A DNA stretch of 64,000 nucleotides from Acidilobaceae archaeon (GTDB taxonomy: Archaea > Thermoproteota > Thermoprotei_A > Sulfolobales > Acidilobaceae): the NCBI GenBank assembly GCA_027014125.1, contig JALWEI010000026.1, positions 47,479 to 111,478 on the forward strand, given 5' to 3'. A program made the translations under genes and the position numbers. Positions 1 through 8,445 of this stretch are shown here, piece after piece; the first letter of the stretch is position 1; the number at the start of each line of letters is the position of its first letter. The notes beneath the pieces were generated by a model. That model worked only from the letters and a program-made list of their open reading frames with translations, did no database searches and was not told the DNA's origin.

Positions 1-511
1 CTAGCCTGGCTAGCCTGGCCTCCGTCTCCCTATACTGGCTCGTCCTGGTCATGTTGCTGTGCATCGCCGGGGCTATGGTTAGGGGCTTCCCGTAGCCCGC
101 GAGGGAGACTGCTGTGAGGGCGACTGGGTTGTCTACTATGCCGTAGGCTATCTTGGCCATTGTGGAGAGTGTGGCTGGGGCTACAAGCATCCCGTCACAC
201 GCCCTGGCTAGGGTTATGTGCTCCGTCTCCCCTGTGAAGTCTACTAGGGCCTCCTCCCCGGTGGCCCAGTGGAACATTGTGGGGGTTACTAGCTTCGCCG
301 CCTCCCTGGTTAGCACCGGGACTACGCGGGCGCCCCTCCTTATGAGCCACCTCGCCGTGTCTAGGCTCCTGTAGGCTGCTATGCTCCCTGTTACCCCTAG
401 TATTATGCACTTGCCCTCGAGGTAGTTGTTCACCTCTCCCCTGATATCGTCTGCTGGGTGCAACTCGACCGGCCCCAGGGGCTTATACTTCGGTGTCCGG
501 AATATAATCAT
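1..511 (-). CDS. coaBC: Phosphopantothenoylcysteine decarboxylase/synthetase (CoaBC/Dfp), N-terminal part
   Basis: Coenzyme A synthesis: the N-terminal flavoprotein domain decarboxylates phosphopantothenoylcysteine. The minus-strand translation has the flavoprotein start GVTGSIAAYRSLDTARWLIR, then PTMFHWATGEEALVDFTGE, VAPATLSTMAKIA with DNPVAL, and APAMHSNM. The ATG at 511 gives a start inside the upstream DUF371 gene (overlap about 29 bp) and a short leader ending HPADDIRG. The gene runs off the left edge, so the CoaB half is not visible and I cannot say whether the protein is bifunctional. It is the last visible member of a minus-strand run with DUF371 and pcm. Confidence 0.85.
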   Translation of the reverse strand, partial: MIIFRTPKYKPLGPVELHPADDIRGEVNNYLEGKCIILGVTGSIAAYRSLDTARWLIRRGARVVPVLTREAAKLVTPTMFHWATGEEALVDFTGETEHITLARACDGMLVAPATLSTMAKIAYGIVDNPVALTAVSLAGYGKPLTIAPAMHSNMTRTSQYRETEARLARL

Positions 512-968
512 CACCCGGGGGGAGGACTGTCAGGTAGAGGTCCAGCCTGGCCCCCCTCCTCAGGCTCTCCACGAGCCTCCTGTCCAGGTCGCGGGCCGCC
601 TTGCTGGCCCTAACCATGACCGTAGCAGGCTCGGTGTAGGTGCTCCTCCTGAATATCATCCTTGAGGGGTCGCTCATCTCAAGCCCCGGGCCACCTTGGC
701 CTGCTACGGAGTCGCACACACCGGAGGAGCATAGGACTGCTACGATAATAGAGCCGGGCCTCCTTGCCTCCTCCCTGAACCATGGGGGGAGCCCCAGGGC
801 CCCGGTGGAGGCCCTCACCCCCACTATACAGTCGCCCCTGGGGGTTAGGTCCTCGTCCATGGTGACCTCGAAGGTGCTCTTGTGTGTGGCCTTAACGTTG
901 TGGTGGCCCCAAGCGGTTACCTTCACCCACCGGGCCTCGATGGTCCTATAGGTTGTGTTGCCATCCAT
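483..968 (-). CDS. DUF371 family protein
   Basis: A 161-residue cytoplasmic protein of the archaeal DUF371 family, whose function I do not know. The family-like core is GHHNVKATHKSTFEVT (about residues 21-36) followed by LTPRGDCIVGVRA (about 41-53). There is no signal peptide and no membrane segment. The start overlaps the end of pcm by 23 bp and the end overlaps coaBC, so the three genes are probably co-transcribed from the L38e/pcm side. Assignment to the family is by motif recognition; a function is not inferred. Confidence 0.75.
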   Translation of the reverse strand: MDGNTTYRTIEARWVKVTAWGHHNVKATHKSTFEVTMDEDLTPRGDCIVGVRASTGALGLPPWFREEARRPGSIIVAVLCSSGVCDSVAGQGGPGLEMSDPSRMIFRRSTYTEPATVMVRASKAARDLDRRLVESLRRGARLDLYLTVLPPGDDYIPDTEV

Positions 969-1623
969 ATCTCCCCACCAGGGGGACGAATATCACCTCG
1001 ATATCCCTCCTATAGACTACGCGGCCTCCCCTCTTCTCCCCGACGACGAGCTCCTGCGCTATATAGTCGCCTACGGGGGCAACGATCCTGCCTCCCTCCC
1101 TCAACTGCTCCTCCAGGGGCGGGGGCACGGCGGGGGCTGCGGCTGTGACTATGATCCTATCATATGGGGCCTCATCAGGGTAGCCTAGGGAGCCGTCCCC
1201 TACGACCACGGTGACTCTACGGGAGTATCCGGTCCTCTCCAGGTTCCTCCGCGCCCACTCCGCCAGCTCGGGGATCCTCTCTATAGTCCACACGTGGCCC
1301 CTGGGGCCTACTAGCTCCGCTAGGACTGCGGCCTGGTACCCGGAGCCCGTGCCTATCTCGAGGACCTTCATCCCGGGGGCCAGGTCTAGGAGCTCTGTCA
1401 TGTACGCCACTATGCTGGGGGCGCTTATGGTCTGGCCGTAGCCTATTGGCAGGGGCCTATCGTCGTAGGCCGAGTCCCTGTACTCTGGGGGGACAAACTC
1501 GTGGCGGGGGACCTTGAGGAGGGCCTCCTCTACCCTCCTGCTCCTCACGAATCCCTGTTCCTTGAGGAGCCTTACGAGCCTCCTCCTGGCCTCCGTGTAG
1601 GGGTCGGCCTGGGGGCGGCTCAT
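946..1623 (-). CDS. pcm: Protein-L-isoaspartate O-methyltransferase
   Basis: Repairs age-damaged proteins by methylating L-isoaspartyl residues with S-adenosylmethionine. At 225 residues it has the usual length. Visible motifs: PCMT signature QTISAPSIVAYM (about 64-75), SAM-binding motif I VLEIGTGSGYQAAV (about 87-100), and IIVTAAAPAVPPPLEEQL with GGRIVAPVG in the C-terminal half. The start ATG abuts the L38e stop directly, suggesting co-transcription with the ribosomal protein gene. Such repair enzymes are expected in hyperthermophiles. Confidence 0.93.
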   Translation of the reverse strand: MSRPQADPYTEARRRLVRLLKEQGFVRSRRVEEALLKVPRHEFVPPEYRDSAYDDRPLPIGYGQTISAPSIVAYMTELLDLAPGMKVLEIGTGSGYQAAVLAELVGPRGHVWTIERIPELAEWARRNLERTGYSRRVTVVVGDGSLGYPDEAPYDRIIVTAAAPAVPPPLEEQLREGGRIVAPVGDYIAQELVVGEKRGGRVVYRRDIEVIFVPLVGRYGWQHNL

Positions 1624-1854
1624 CTACTTTGCCTCCTTTACGACTTCTCCCTTATCCACGTCGACTACCTTGGGGCACTTGACCTTGTCTAGGACCTCGC
1701 CTAGCTTGTCCTCGGTGGTCTTGTAGGTGTATAGGTACCTCTTGGTCCTGGCCTTGACCTTGACTACCCCGTTCTTTCCCCTCTTAACCCTGCACTCGAC
1801 CGCCCTGGAGGTTATCTCGATGAACTTCTCCAGGTCCTTTATCTCGACTGGCAT
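1624..1854 (-). CDS. rpl38e: Ribosomal protein L38e
   Basis: A 76-residue basic protein matching the eukaryote-type large-subunit protein L38e, which among archaea is found mainly in Crenarchaeota. The pattern is IKDLEKFIEITSRAVECRVK, then KARTKRYLYTYKT and a C-terminal CPKVVDVDK. A possible TATA element lies about 30 bp upstream around 1893-1898 (TTAAATAC on the minus strand). It is followed without spacing by pcm. This gene supports the crenarchaeal assignment of the window. Confidence 0.85.
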   Translation of the reverse strand: MPVEIKDLEKFIEITSRAVECRVKRGKNGVVKVKARTKRYLYTYKTTEDKLGEVLDKVKCPKVVDVDKGEVVKEAK

Positions 1855-1897
1855 CCCTGCGCCACCCCGGTGGTCGGCTAGCGGTTGTATGGTGTAT

Positions 1898-2899
1898 TTA
1901 AGGGTTTGAATCCCTGCCTATGCTCGCCCTTATCGAGGCTATGTTGATCACCGCCTCTGCCATGTCCTGGGTGTAGCCTGCTATCCTCTCCATGCTGTCT
2001 AGCGCCCTTACCTCCGGCAGCCTCCTGGACCTGTCCCGTAGCTCCCTGACCCTCCTCCGGATGGCCGAGGCCTTGTCCGCGGTATCCTGCGCCTCCTCCA
2101 CCGTCCCGGAGCCTGGTAGGAGGCCTGTGGCCCTGTGGACCATGGAGGCTACCTCCCTTACAATGCCTAGGTGTGGCTTTAGGGGGGTTAGGCCGCTGGA
2201 CAGCGCGATCCTTGCTATAATGGTTGCGTGATCCCCGATCCTCTCCATCGACTTGAGGGCTAGGAAGATGTAGGGGGCCTCGGCGGCGCTTGATATGCCT
2301 AGGACCTGGGTGGCCCTCCCCTCCAGTAGTGCCCGTGTCATCTGCCTCGCTAGGTAGAGGTATAGCCTGTCCACTAGGTCGTCCCTCTCGATGGTAGCCA
2401 TGATGAGGACCTTGTTATCCTCCTCTAGCCCCCGTGTTAGGCTCTCCAGCATGCCCTCCACCCCCCTCCTCATCTTGGCGTAGGCGTCGCTGAAGCTGAC
2501 CGCGTAGTCGTCTAGTACCGAATAGAGCCTGACTAGGCCGGGCTCGCTGTCTAGCATCTCCACGCCTAGGAGGATCCTGGAGATCTGGCTCACCACCTCC
2601 ATAACGGTCTCATGCTGCTCCACACTGTACCTTACCTCTATCACCCTGGCCCCGGCTATGTAGCTGGATATGACTGCCCTGAGGAGCCTCCCGTAGCCGC
2701 CGCGGGCCTCGACCACTGCCCTCCTCTCGGGCCTCTCCCCGCCGGCCAGGGGCTTGATTAGCAGGCTGCCGTCGGGTAGGGTTGATACGATGACCTGGGA
2801 GCCCTTCCCTAGTCTATGGGTCTCCACCCACTCCTTGGGCAGGCTCACTATGTAGGTTGAGCCGCCGACTAGCTGGATCCTCCTAACACTACCCGCCAC
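1898..2899 (-). CDS. PhoU-like regulator with N-terminal AbrB/SpoVT-type DNA-binding domain
   Basis: 333 residues. The N-terminus (MAGSVRRIQLVGGSTYIVSL, then PKEWVE, GKGSQVIVSTLPDGSLLIKP) looks like the swapped-hairpin AbrB/MazE DNA-binding fold. The rest consists of helical PhoU-type repeats, with motifs such as ESLTRGLEEDNKVLIMATIE and YIFLALKSMERIGDHA (conserved E..GD in the second repeat). This architecture is common in archaea and is linked to phosphate uptake control, but no pst transporter lies nearby, so its target is unknown. It stands as a single gene between L38e and the PfkB kinase. Confidence 0.8.
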   Translation of the reverse strand: MAGSVRRIQLVGGSTYIVSLPKEWVETHRLGKGSQVIVSTLPDGSLLIKPLAGGERPERRAVVEARGGYGRLLRAVISSYIAGARVIEVRYSVEQHETVMEVVSQISRILLGVEMLDSEPGLVRLYSVLDDYAVSFSDAYAKMRRGVEGMLESLTRGLEEDNKVLIMATIERDDLVDRLYLYLARQMTRALLEGRATQVLGISSAAEAPYIFLALKSMERIGDHATIIARIALSSGLTPLKPHLGIVREVASMVHRATGLLPGSGTVEEAQDTADKASAIRRRVRELRDRSRRLPEVRALDSMERIAGYTQDMAEAVINIASIRASIGRDSNP

Positions 2900-2939
2900 T
2901 GGGCTGGCACCATATAGTGGGATATAGGCTGGGCCTAGG

Positions 2940-3866
2940 CTATATGCCAGTATATACCCTGTTAACTCCCCGGTTTACACTGGCCCCCGCGAGGCACTGC
3001 GGACAAGCACAGCCAGCCACGCTGGTAGCCCTCTCGGTAGCCCTCCTAAGCACCACCCCCGGCTCCCAGCCCACAGCAAGCCCCTGGGCCACTACAGCGG
3101 TGAAGGCGTCTCCACTACCCACAGTGTTCACAAGCCTTACCGGGGGCGGGCCTACATGGAGCAGCCCGCCACCACCAACCAGGGCAGCCCCTCGGGCCCC
3201 CATCTTAAGGTAGACGGTAACCCCATACTCCTCCGAGAGCTGCCGGGATGCCTCGACAGGGCTCCCGGCTCCAGCCAGGGCCCTGGCCTCCTCCTCGTTG
3301 GGGACAAGCACATCGGTATACTCGAGTATCTCCCTGGCTGCCCTTAGCTCCTCGGGGCCCATATTATAGTAGCCGGGGTCGAATACGACTCTCGAGCCCG
3401 TCCTGCTAGCCGTCTTGGCTGCGTGCAACGCGGCCCTTCGGGGCCCCGGGCTGGCTAGGAGGTAGCCATGCACCACCACTACCCTAGGCCTGTAGTCCTC
3501 GATGGCGTGGCCTACAAGGTCCTCGTCGACAAGGGTATTGGCCCCGGGGTCGGCTATGAAGGTCCTCTCCCCCGATCCCGTGGTCAGTGCGACCAGCACA
3601 CCGGTCCTCTCGCCCCTGGCTAGGTACAGCCTGACTCCTAGGCCGGCTAGCCTCTCCTCGTAGGCCCTACCCAGGGGGTCGTCCCCTAGCCCGGAGGCTA
3701 GGGCTACCTCTCCCCCCATGGTGGCTATGTGGTAGGCAACATTGCCCCCGCCACCGCCGTAGCAGGACTCGAGGGATGCAGTATAGTTGGCCCCCGGCTC
3801 CATGTCCTCTAGCCAGGGCGCCACCACGTCGATCATCAGGGTGCCTACTACCAGAACCCCGCCCAC
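2940..3866 (-). CDS. PfkB-family carbohydrate/nucleoside kinase
   Basis: 308 residues of the ribokinase superfamily, which phosphorylates a sugar or nucleoside using ATP (or ADP). The N-terminal glycine-rich substrate motif is CYGGGGGNVAYHIATMGG (about 35-52). The C-terminal signature NTVGSGDAFTAVVAQGL carries the catalytic Asp and anion hole. The last 20 residues contain an unusual CACPQC pair, which could bind metal or form a disulphide. The substrate cannot be told from sequence. It is transcribed as a single gene with short gaps to both neighbours. Confidence 0.88.
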   Translation of the reverse strand: MGGVLVVGTLMIDVVAPWLEDMEPGANYTASLESCYGGGGGNVAYHIATMGGEVALASGLGDDPLGRAYEERLAGLGVRLYLARGERTGVLVALTTGSGERTFIADPGANTLVDEDLVGHAIEDYRPRVVVVHGYLLASPGPRRAALHAAKTASRTGSRVVFDPGYYNMGPEELRAAREILEYTDVLVPNEEEARALAGAGSPVEASRQLSEEYGVTVYLKMGARGAALVGGGGLLHVGPPPVRLVNTVGSGDAFTAVVAQGLAVGWEPGVVLRRATERATSVAGCACPQCLAGASVNRGVNRVYTGI

Positions 3867-3927
3867 AGGTTGCCCGGGGGAGTTTACAGGTTGCCGTTGC
3901 GGGGTTTATAGGGGTTCCACCCTCTCG

Positions 3928-5259
3928 CTAGGAGCCGACTAGAACCTCCAGGGTTGACGGATCGTTGTCCTTAAACCACCAGTAATACCAGGTGTAGGGC
4001 CTGCCGCTGACGTCGCTTATCGACACGTAGGGCGTGGTATACTGGCTGTCATCCCTGCTGGCCCCGTAAAGGTTGACATCCAACACGGCAGTCCATCCCA
4101 TGGGTGATATGAACCTGACGCTGGTAGATGCTACTACGATGTTGCTCCCTCCCGCCGTGTGTCCTCCAAAGTTTATGTAAAGGTCTCCCTGCGCCCTGGT
4201 AGCGTATCCCGGTGGGGGTGGTGGCGTGTAGGGCTCCATGCCGCCCGCGTTGAAGTCCACTATATAATCGGCCCTCTCGACCCCCTTCAGCTTGTGGGGG
4301 TATAGGATACGGTACCTAACCACGTCCCCCGATGCGCTATCCCTGTACCAGTGCTCCTCGTACCTGTACTCAACCATAAAGTAGACCCTCACCTTGCTAT
4401 CACCGGGCAACGGGTCTACCTGCGCGCTGACTAGCGAGGGTGCAAGCTTCTTTCCGCCATACCCCCACTGGGGTGTAGCGTGCTGGCAATGGCCTGAGGT
4501 GCACCATGCTGAGTCGTAGAACTGCTCTAGGTATATGGCCGAGGAGCTGCTAGACACGGGGCTGCTAGCTATGCCATAGGACGCCTCTAGCCCATCGATG
4601 CTATAGAGGTAGGGGCCTCTAACCCATGCATTACAGTACCCTACACCGCCGGTTACGTCCAGTAGGCACACGGGGCTATCGCTACTACCACACCCTGTGC
4701 CTGGGCATGTAGATGCTGCATGGTACGCCTCTGAGGCTAATCTCCCTAACTCTATTGCCTCTGTATGGATAACGCTCTTGGGATAGACCTCTATAACCCT
4801 CCCAACCCTGAAAACCGTCTCCCCACCCCTTACACAATGTGTTAATACGAAGAGCTCCTGGGGCTCATAATACTCTACCTCATACCTGCCACTGGCAGGG
4901 TCTATGGAGTACTTAACCGGTATCCCAACTATATCGAACCTAACCCTAATACTCTCCCCAGGCTTGGCTATGCCCGCATAAAGCCTCTCAGTCCCGCTGC
5001 TCGTGGGATTATACATGGTGGGGAACCTATGCACCGCCACGAAGCACTTATCCGCGTCAACCCTGGGGGTCGATATATCTAAGGTGATGACGACTACCGG
5101 CTCCCCCCTGATCCACCTAGCTAGGGTGGCCTCTATCCACTCATCAACCTGGCTATAAGCCATGATAATGTGGGCCAGGATGGGCGTTAAGAGAAGCAAT
5201 ACTATAATTATGGCTTTTTTACCTGAAACCCTGGCCCTCCTGCTTGTAGAACTAGCCAT
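3928..5259 (-). CDS. Exported/membrane-anchored protein of unknown function
   Basis: 443 residues. A basic N-terminus is followed by one hydrophobic stretch (KKAIIIVLLLLTPILAHIIM), either a signal peptide or an N-terminal anchor. The mature part is rich in Tyr, Ser and Gly with short Cys pairs (CPGTGCGSS, CTSGHCQH) and a proline run before residue 350 (TPPPPPGYATRAQGDLYINF). That suggests a disulphide-stabilised beta-rich surface protein. No catalytic motif was recognised. The promoter should lie in the AT-rich gap shared with the divergent ABC transporter. Confidence 0.6.
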   Translation of the reverse strand: MASSTSRRARVSGKKAIIIVLLLLTPILAHIIMAYSQVDEWIEATLARWIRGEPVVVITLDISTPRVDADKCFVAVHRFPTMYNPTSSGTERLYAGIAKPGESIRVRFDIVGIPVKYSIDPASGRYEVEYYEPQELFVLTHCVRGGETVFRVGRVIEVYPKSVIHTEAIELGRLASEAYHAASTCPGTGCGSSDSPVCLLDVTGGVGYCNAWVRGPYLYSIDGLEASYGIASSPVSSSSSAIYLEQFYDSAWCTSGHCQHATPQWGYGGKKLAPSLVSAQVDPLPGDSKVRVYFMVEYRYEEHWYRDSASGDVVRYRILYPHKLKGVERADYIVDFNAGGMEPYTPPPPPGYATRAQGDLYINFGGHTAGGSNIVVASTSVRFISPMGWTAVLDVNLYGASRDDSQYTTPYVSISDVSGRPYTWYYWWFKDNDPSTLEVLVGS

Positions 5260-5506
5260 TTAAACTACTACCTAACGTATAAAATTACGGAACAGCCCTA
5301 TATAAGATTTTCTATATATAACTAAGGAAAAAACTATGATGGAGCGTATCCTTCGGAGAGGCACCAACTATGCTCCACCATTATAAGGCCGCTAAAAAAT
5401 TTAAATTTGAATACATACTATTTATTTAATTGGTGAGTTCAAATTTGCATATATACTCTAATAACCTATATTATAGGACTAATAATCCTAAAAATGGTGT
5501 GCAAGG
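5260..5506. promoter_or_regulatory. AT-rich divergent intergenic region with a 9-bp inverted repeat
   Basis: This 247-bp spacer separates the exported protein (minus) from the ABC exporter (plus). It contains an exact inverted repeat, AAATTTGAA at 5403-5411 and TTCAAATTT at 5438-5446, with 26 bp between the arms. A shorter one is TGGAGC at 5340-5345 and GCTCCA at 5372-5377. A TATA-like CTATATTATAGG at about 5466-5477 sits roughly 30-40 bp before the ABC start. The 9-bp arms would suit a dimeric regulator, but no regulator gene is adjacent. Confidence 0.4.
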
Positions 5507-6451
5507 ATGATCATAAAAACTGGTATAGTCGTGTCCGTGGACGGGGTTACCAAGCGGTATGGCCGGGTAGTGGCGCTAGATAAGGTGAGCTTCAGCGTAA
5601 GGCATGGTTCCATACATGCGCTGCTAGGCCATAATGGGGCTGGCAAAACAACGGCCATAAGGCTGGTCGCTGGCCTGCTAAAGCCCAGTAAGGGCAGCGT
5701 GAGCGTCTTTGGTGGAGACCCGTACAGGGAGCCGAGGGTAAAGGCATGGCTAGGCTACGCAGGCGAATACGGGGGCCTTTACGGGAGCCTAAGCGTCATG
5801 GATAACCTATGGCGATTCTGCACGCTAAAAATAGGCGACGCCCATGCATGCACCGGGGAGATTGAATGGATATCCGGCGAGCTCCATCTTCATGACATCC
5901 TAGATAGGAAGGTAGCAGAGCTCTCGGCGGGGAATAGGCAACGGGTAGCCCTGGCCAGGGCATTTATCGGATCCCCAAAGCTTGTGCTGCTGGACGAGCC
6001 GCTGAACAGGCTCGATCCCGTATGGAGGAGAAGGATAAAGGGTTTCCTAAGGAGGTATGCAACCAAGAGGCGGGCCTCCATACTATTCTCGTCGCACATA
6101 CTATCAGACGTTGAAGAGATCGCTGACGAAGTCACTATACTGATGAGGGGGAGAGTAGTCTATAATGGCTCATTGAAAGAGTTATTCCACTCTGCGGGTA
6201 GTGTTAGGGTCAAGATAGGGGGAGACAGGGACGTTCTACGCACAATTACTCAGGAGTTTGGGGATAACATATCTAATATTCATGAGAATAATGAGTACCT
6301 GGTGCTAAACTTCGCAAGTATAGATGAGGCATACAATTTTCTAGAATATATCGCTAGAAACAGGATTAGAATAGAGCTCCTAGAGATGAAGAGGACAACG
6401 CTGGAAGATATTTATCTGGAGTACTATTTGGAAGGTGTTAGCCTTGAATGA
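5507..6451 (+). CDS. ABC transporter ATP-binding protein (ABC-2/drug-exporter type)
   Basis: 314 residues: the ATPase subunit of a two-gene exporter. Visible motifs are Walker A GHNGAGKTT (41-49), signature LSAGNRQRVALARAF, Walker B LVLLDEPLNRLDP and the switch histidine in FSSHIL. The signature has AGNRQR where AGGQRQR is more usual, which is still acceptable. A C-terminal regulatory extension of about 90 residues follows the core. The end overlaps the start of the permease by 17 bp. The substrate is unknown; members of this class export peptides, drugs or lipids. Confidence 0.92.
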   Translation: MIIKTGIVVSVDGVTKRYGRVVALDKVSFSVRHGSIHALLGHNGAGKTTAIRLVAGLLKPSKGSVSVFGGDPYREPRVKAWLGYAGEYGGLYGSLSVMDNLWRFCTLKIGDAHACTGEIEWISGELHLHDILDRKVAELSAGNRQRVALARAFIGSPKLVLLDEPLNRLDPVWRRRIKGFLRRYATKRRASILFSSHILSDVEEIADEVTILMRGRVVYNGSLKELFHSAGSVRVKIGGDRDVLRTITQEFGDNISNIHENNEYLVLNFASIDEAYNFLEYIARNRIRIELLEMKRTTLEDIYLEYYLEGVSLE

Positions 6452-7208
6452 CAACACGGAAAAGAATAAGTATATAGGCTACATTAGAGATAGCATACAT
6501 GAGACTATATTTATGTTAAAGATGAATATATATACAATAGTATTCTTTTCTATCTTCGCTATCATCTATATGCCTCTAGCAATTAATAATATATTCGAAG
6601 CGGATTATTACGCCAATACACCGAACTATATAAAACTAGGAATAATAATACCAATTATAATAACATATAATATACTATTCTCGCTTCTAATAAGCATCAT
6701 AGTGGCATCTGCAATAGAACAGGAGAGAGCGCAACATATCCTAGAGTATCTCTATGTATACTCCCGTTATAACATCAACGGATTCCTAGCCATAAAACTC
6801 CTATCAAGCCTACTCATGGGTATAACTATAACGATACCATATATACTACTAGTATACACAGTTATTAACATGCACATTAATATCAGAATAAATGAAGTTA
6901 TAACGATATTCCTATCTATCCTCATATCTGTAGTATCATTTACCTATATAATGCTTATAATTGTACTTGTATTAAGGCCTAAATACACTTCAACCGTGAA
7001 GTTCTCCCTTATCATACTCGTATACCTCGCTATATCCCTTCTCGCTAGGAAAATAGAAAGTCCAGAGTCTCTAGCAAAGCTGAATGTCACTCTAACAGAG
7101 ATAGTACTCCCAACGTACATAGTATCAGCGGTAATCCTAATCATCTCTATCATTGTATATCATATTATGAAGGACAGGATAGTTGAACTATCACTAAGAG
7201 AAGGGTAA
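6435..7208 (+). CDS. ABC-2 type transporter permease
   Basis: 257 residues, very hydrophobic, with about six membrane segments: around 28-48, 68-92, 115-138, 150-172, 185-200 and 225-248. It is strikingly Ile-rich and AT-rich compared with genes on either side, which suggests recent acquisition or relaxed codon selection. The start used is GTG at 6435, overlapping the ATPase gene; a TTG at 6444 is an alternative. It pairs with the upstream ATPase as a homodimeric exporter. The stop lies about 21 bp from the broken end of the toxin remnant at 7230, so the operon may mark an insertion junction. Confidence 0.8.
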   Translation: MLALNDNTEKNKYIGYIRDSIHETIFMLKMNIYTIVFFSIFAIIYMPLAINNIFEADYYANTPNYIKLGIIIPIIITYNILFSLLISIIVASAIEQERAQHILEYLYVYSRYNINGFLAIKLLSSLLMGITITIPYILLVYTVINMHINIRINEVITIFLSILISVVSFTYIMLIIVLVLRPKYTSTVKFSLIILVYLAISLLARKIESPESLAKLNVTLTEIVLPTYIVSAVILIISIIVYHIMKDRIVELSLREG

Positions 7209-7229
7209 GAGAATCACAACACGCACAAG

Positions 7230-7492
7230 CCTCCTCCCTTGTGCTCTCCGGAACCTCTTCTATGCTGTGGAGTGTTACGTCCTCTGTGAGGATCTCGTTT
7301 ATTGTTGTCTCTAGGGTTTCCCCTTGTGAGGGTAGTGTACCTGGTCAGCTTGTTCATGTTACTCTTGATCTCCTCTACGAGGGCATCTATCGTGTGCAGT
7401 TCCAGGCTTATTACTGCCCTTGCGAAGGCCCTTGAGACCCTTCCGCCTAGGAGCGCTGAGAATAGTATGTTGGTGTCAAATATCACGTCCAC
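7230..7492 (-). pseudogene. Truncated and frameshifted PIN-domain toxin (VapC1 remnant)
   Basis: The minus-strand reading begins with GTG at 7492 as a PIN domain, VIFDTNILFSALLGGRV. After TRYTTLTR the frame is lost. The next frame continues ETLETTINEILTEDVTLHS, then IEEVPESTREEA, matching the middle of VapC6 (EEDIPESIREEA). Similarity stops at about 7230, just before the convergent ABC permease end, so the C-terminal acidic residues are missing. It is therefore a dead toxin, or much less likely two errors in the assembly. The paired antitoxin is also frameshifted. Confidence 0.75.
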
Positions 7493-7704
7493 GCCTTGTC
7501 CTCCTTGCTACCCCTCTCCTGATCTCTTCTAACAGATCCGCCGCTTCCTGGGTGTGTTCTGGCTCCCTCGTGGCCTCCATCTCCGCCAGGGCCCTGAGCT
7601 TTCCTCAGAGCCTTCCTAAGATACGCCTCAACCTCTCCTTCGTTCATCCAGTCGGGTACTTCAACTTCTACCACAATCCTCTTCGTAGCCACCGCCCCTC
7701 CCAT
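7476..7704 (-). pseudogene. Frameshifted VapB1-like antitoxin
   Basis: The gene starts MGGAVATKRIVVEVEVPDW like the other antitoxins here, from an intact promoter. The frame breaks at the AAA run near 7605-7610. Removing one A restores LRKLRALAEMEATREPEH, then TQEAADLLEEIRRGVARRTR, ending at a TGA (7476-7478) that overlaps the toxin start as in intact modules. As written, the frame instead gives a Gly-rich tail ending at 7483. One base separates a normal gene from a broken one, so either decay or a homopolymer sequencing error is possible. Loss of the toxin makes decay more likely. Confidence 0.7.
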
Positions 7705-7740
7705 GCATAGAATATTGCCCCGGGGGGTGTTTATATCCCG
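7705..7740 (-). promoter_or_regulatory. Cassette promoter P1 of vapB1
   Basis: Minus strand: TATA box GATATAAACACC (TATA core about 7730-7735), a GC-rich spacer, then CAATATTCT next to the ATG at 7704. The spacing of about 25 bp from TATA to start predicts a leaderless transcript. The same layout precedes all six antitoxins in this island. Confidence 0.65.
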
Positions 7741-7791
7741 ACCCCCGTACTTCCTCTTTATTCTCTCCCTTAATGGCTTGGAACTTGATGT

Positions 7792-8223
7792 TTAAGGTCT
7801 CCTTACCGCTACTCTCCTCTCTTCTAGCTCCTCTACCTTGTAGTCCTCCTGATTGTAGGTTAGTATCACTGCATTACCATACCTCTGTGTTAGGTGTAGG
7901 GCTAGCGCTACGTAGGGAGAGTCCTTCGGGTCGTTCACCAGCCCCTCCGCCTCCTCCATGTATTGGGTGTACTCTTCTACACTTACCTCTGTTAAGATCT
8001 TAAGTATGGCGTTAAACCTTTCAATCAGGGCTTCTGCTTCTATGCTCTTCCTTTGGGCTAACCGTGTCAAGATCCTCCTGAACTCCTCGTGGATATAATC
8101 AGGAACGTAAAGCCTTGCCCCGACTATGTAGAGCTGTAGTAGAACCGACGCCGTGTAACCGTAGGGATTGAGTACCGCTGCTAACAGGACGTTCAAGTCG
8201 ACGACGATCGGTGCCTCCTCCAT
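7792..8223 (-). CDS. PIN-domain toxin VapC2
   Basis: 143 residues. PIN-domain nucleases of VapC type are Mg-dependent RNases. The first acidic motif is IVVDLNVLLAAVLN (about 6-19), with D-L-N in place of the usual D-T-N. The second acidic cluster is NDPKDSPYVALALHL, followed by AVILTYNQEDYKV. The gene overlaps the upstream antitoxin by 31 bp. Its C-terminus differs from the VapC4/VapC6 pair, so it is a separate subfamily. It ends 50 bp before the vapB1 promoter. Confidence 0.78.
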   Translation of the reverse strand: MEEAPIVVDLNVLLAAVLNPYGYTASVLLQLYIVGARLYVPDYIHEEFRRILTRLAQRKSIEAEALIERFNAILKILTEVSVEEYTQYMEEAEGLVNDPKDSPYVALALHLTQRYGNAVILTYNQEDYKVEELEERRVAVRRP

Positions 8224-8411
8224 ACAGCCTCCTCCACCTTGGAGAATATCTCCCTCAGCTCATCATCGCCCAGTCTCTCCCTTACCATGACCATAGAGAG
8301 CCAGGCTTCGAACGCCCTAACCAGCCTCTCAACTCTCTCCCTATCCCTGGCCAGACCCTCAGGTACCTCTACCTCTATGGTTATTTTCTTGGTTGCCACC
8401 GCCCCTCCCAT
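8193..8411 (-). CDS. VapB2-like antitoxin
   Basis: 72 residues. It starts with the shared segment MGGAVATKKITIEVEVPEGL (predicted beta-strand) and continues as charged helix (RERVERLVRAFEAWL), ending RRHRSSST. The short strand plus helices plus toxin overlap fits an antitoxin that folds on its PIN partner. The ATG lies about 26 bp from the TATA box at 8435-8440, so the message is probably leaderless. The first 18 residues are nearly invariant across the five other modules, so specificity must reside in the C-terminal helices. Confidence 0.72.
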   Translation of the reverse strand: MGGAVATKKITIEVEVPEGLARDRERVERLVRAFEAWLSMVMVRERLGDDELREIFSKVEEAVWRRHRSSST

Positions 8412-8445
8412 GCATAGAATTATACAGGAGGATGTTTATATCACC
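8412..8445 (-). promoter_or_regulatory. Cassette promoter P2 of vapB2
   Basis: Minus strand: GATATAAACATCC, a short spacer, then ATAATTCT directly before the ATG at 8411. The TATA core is at about 8435-8440. The HEPN stop codon (8446-8448) sits only a few bases upstream of this element. Confidence 0.65.
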
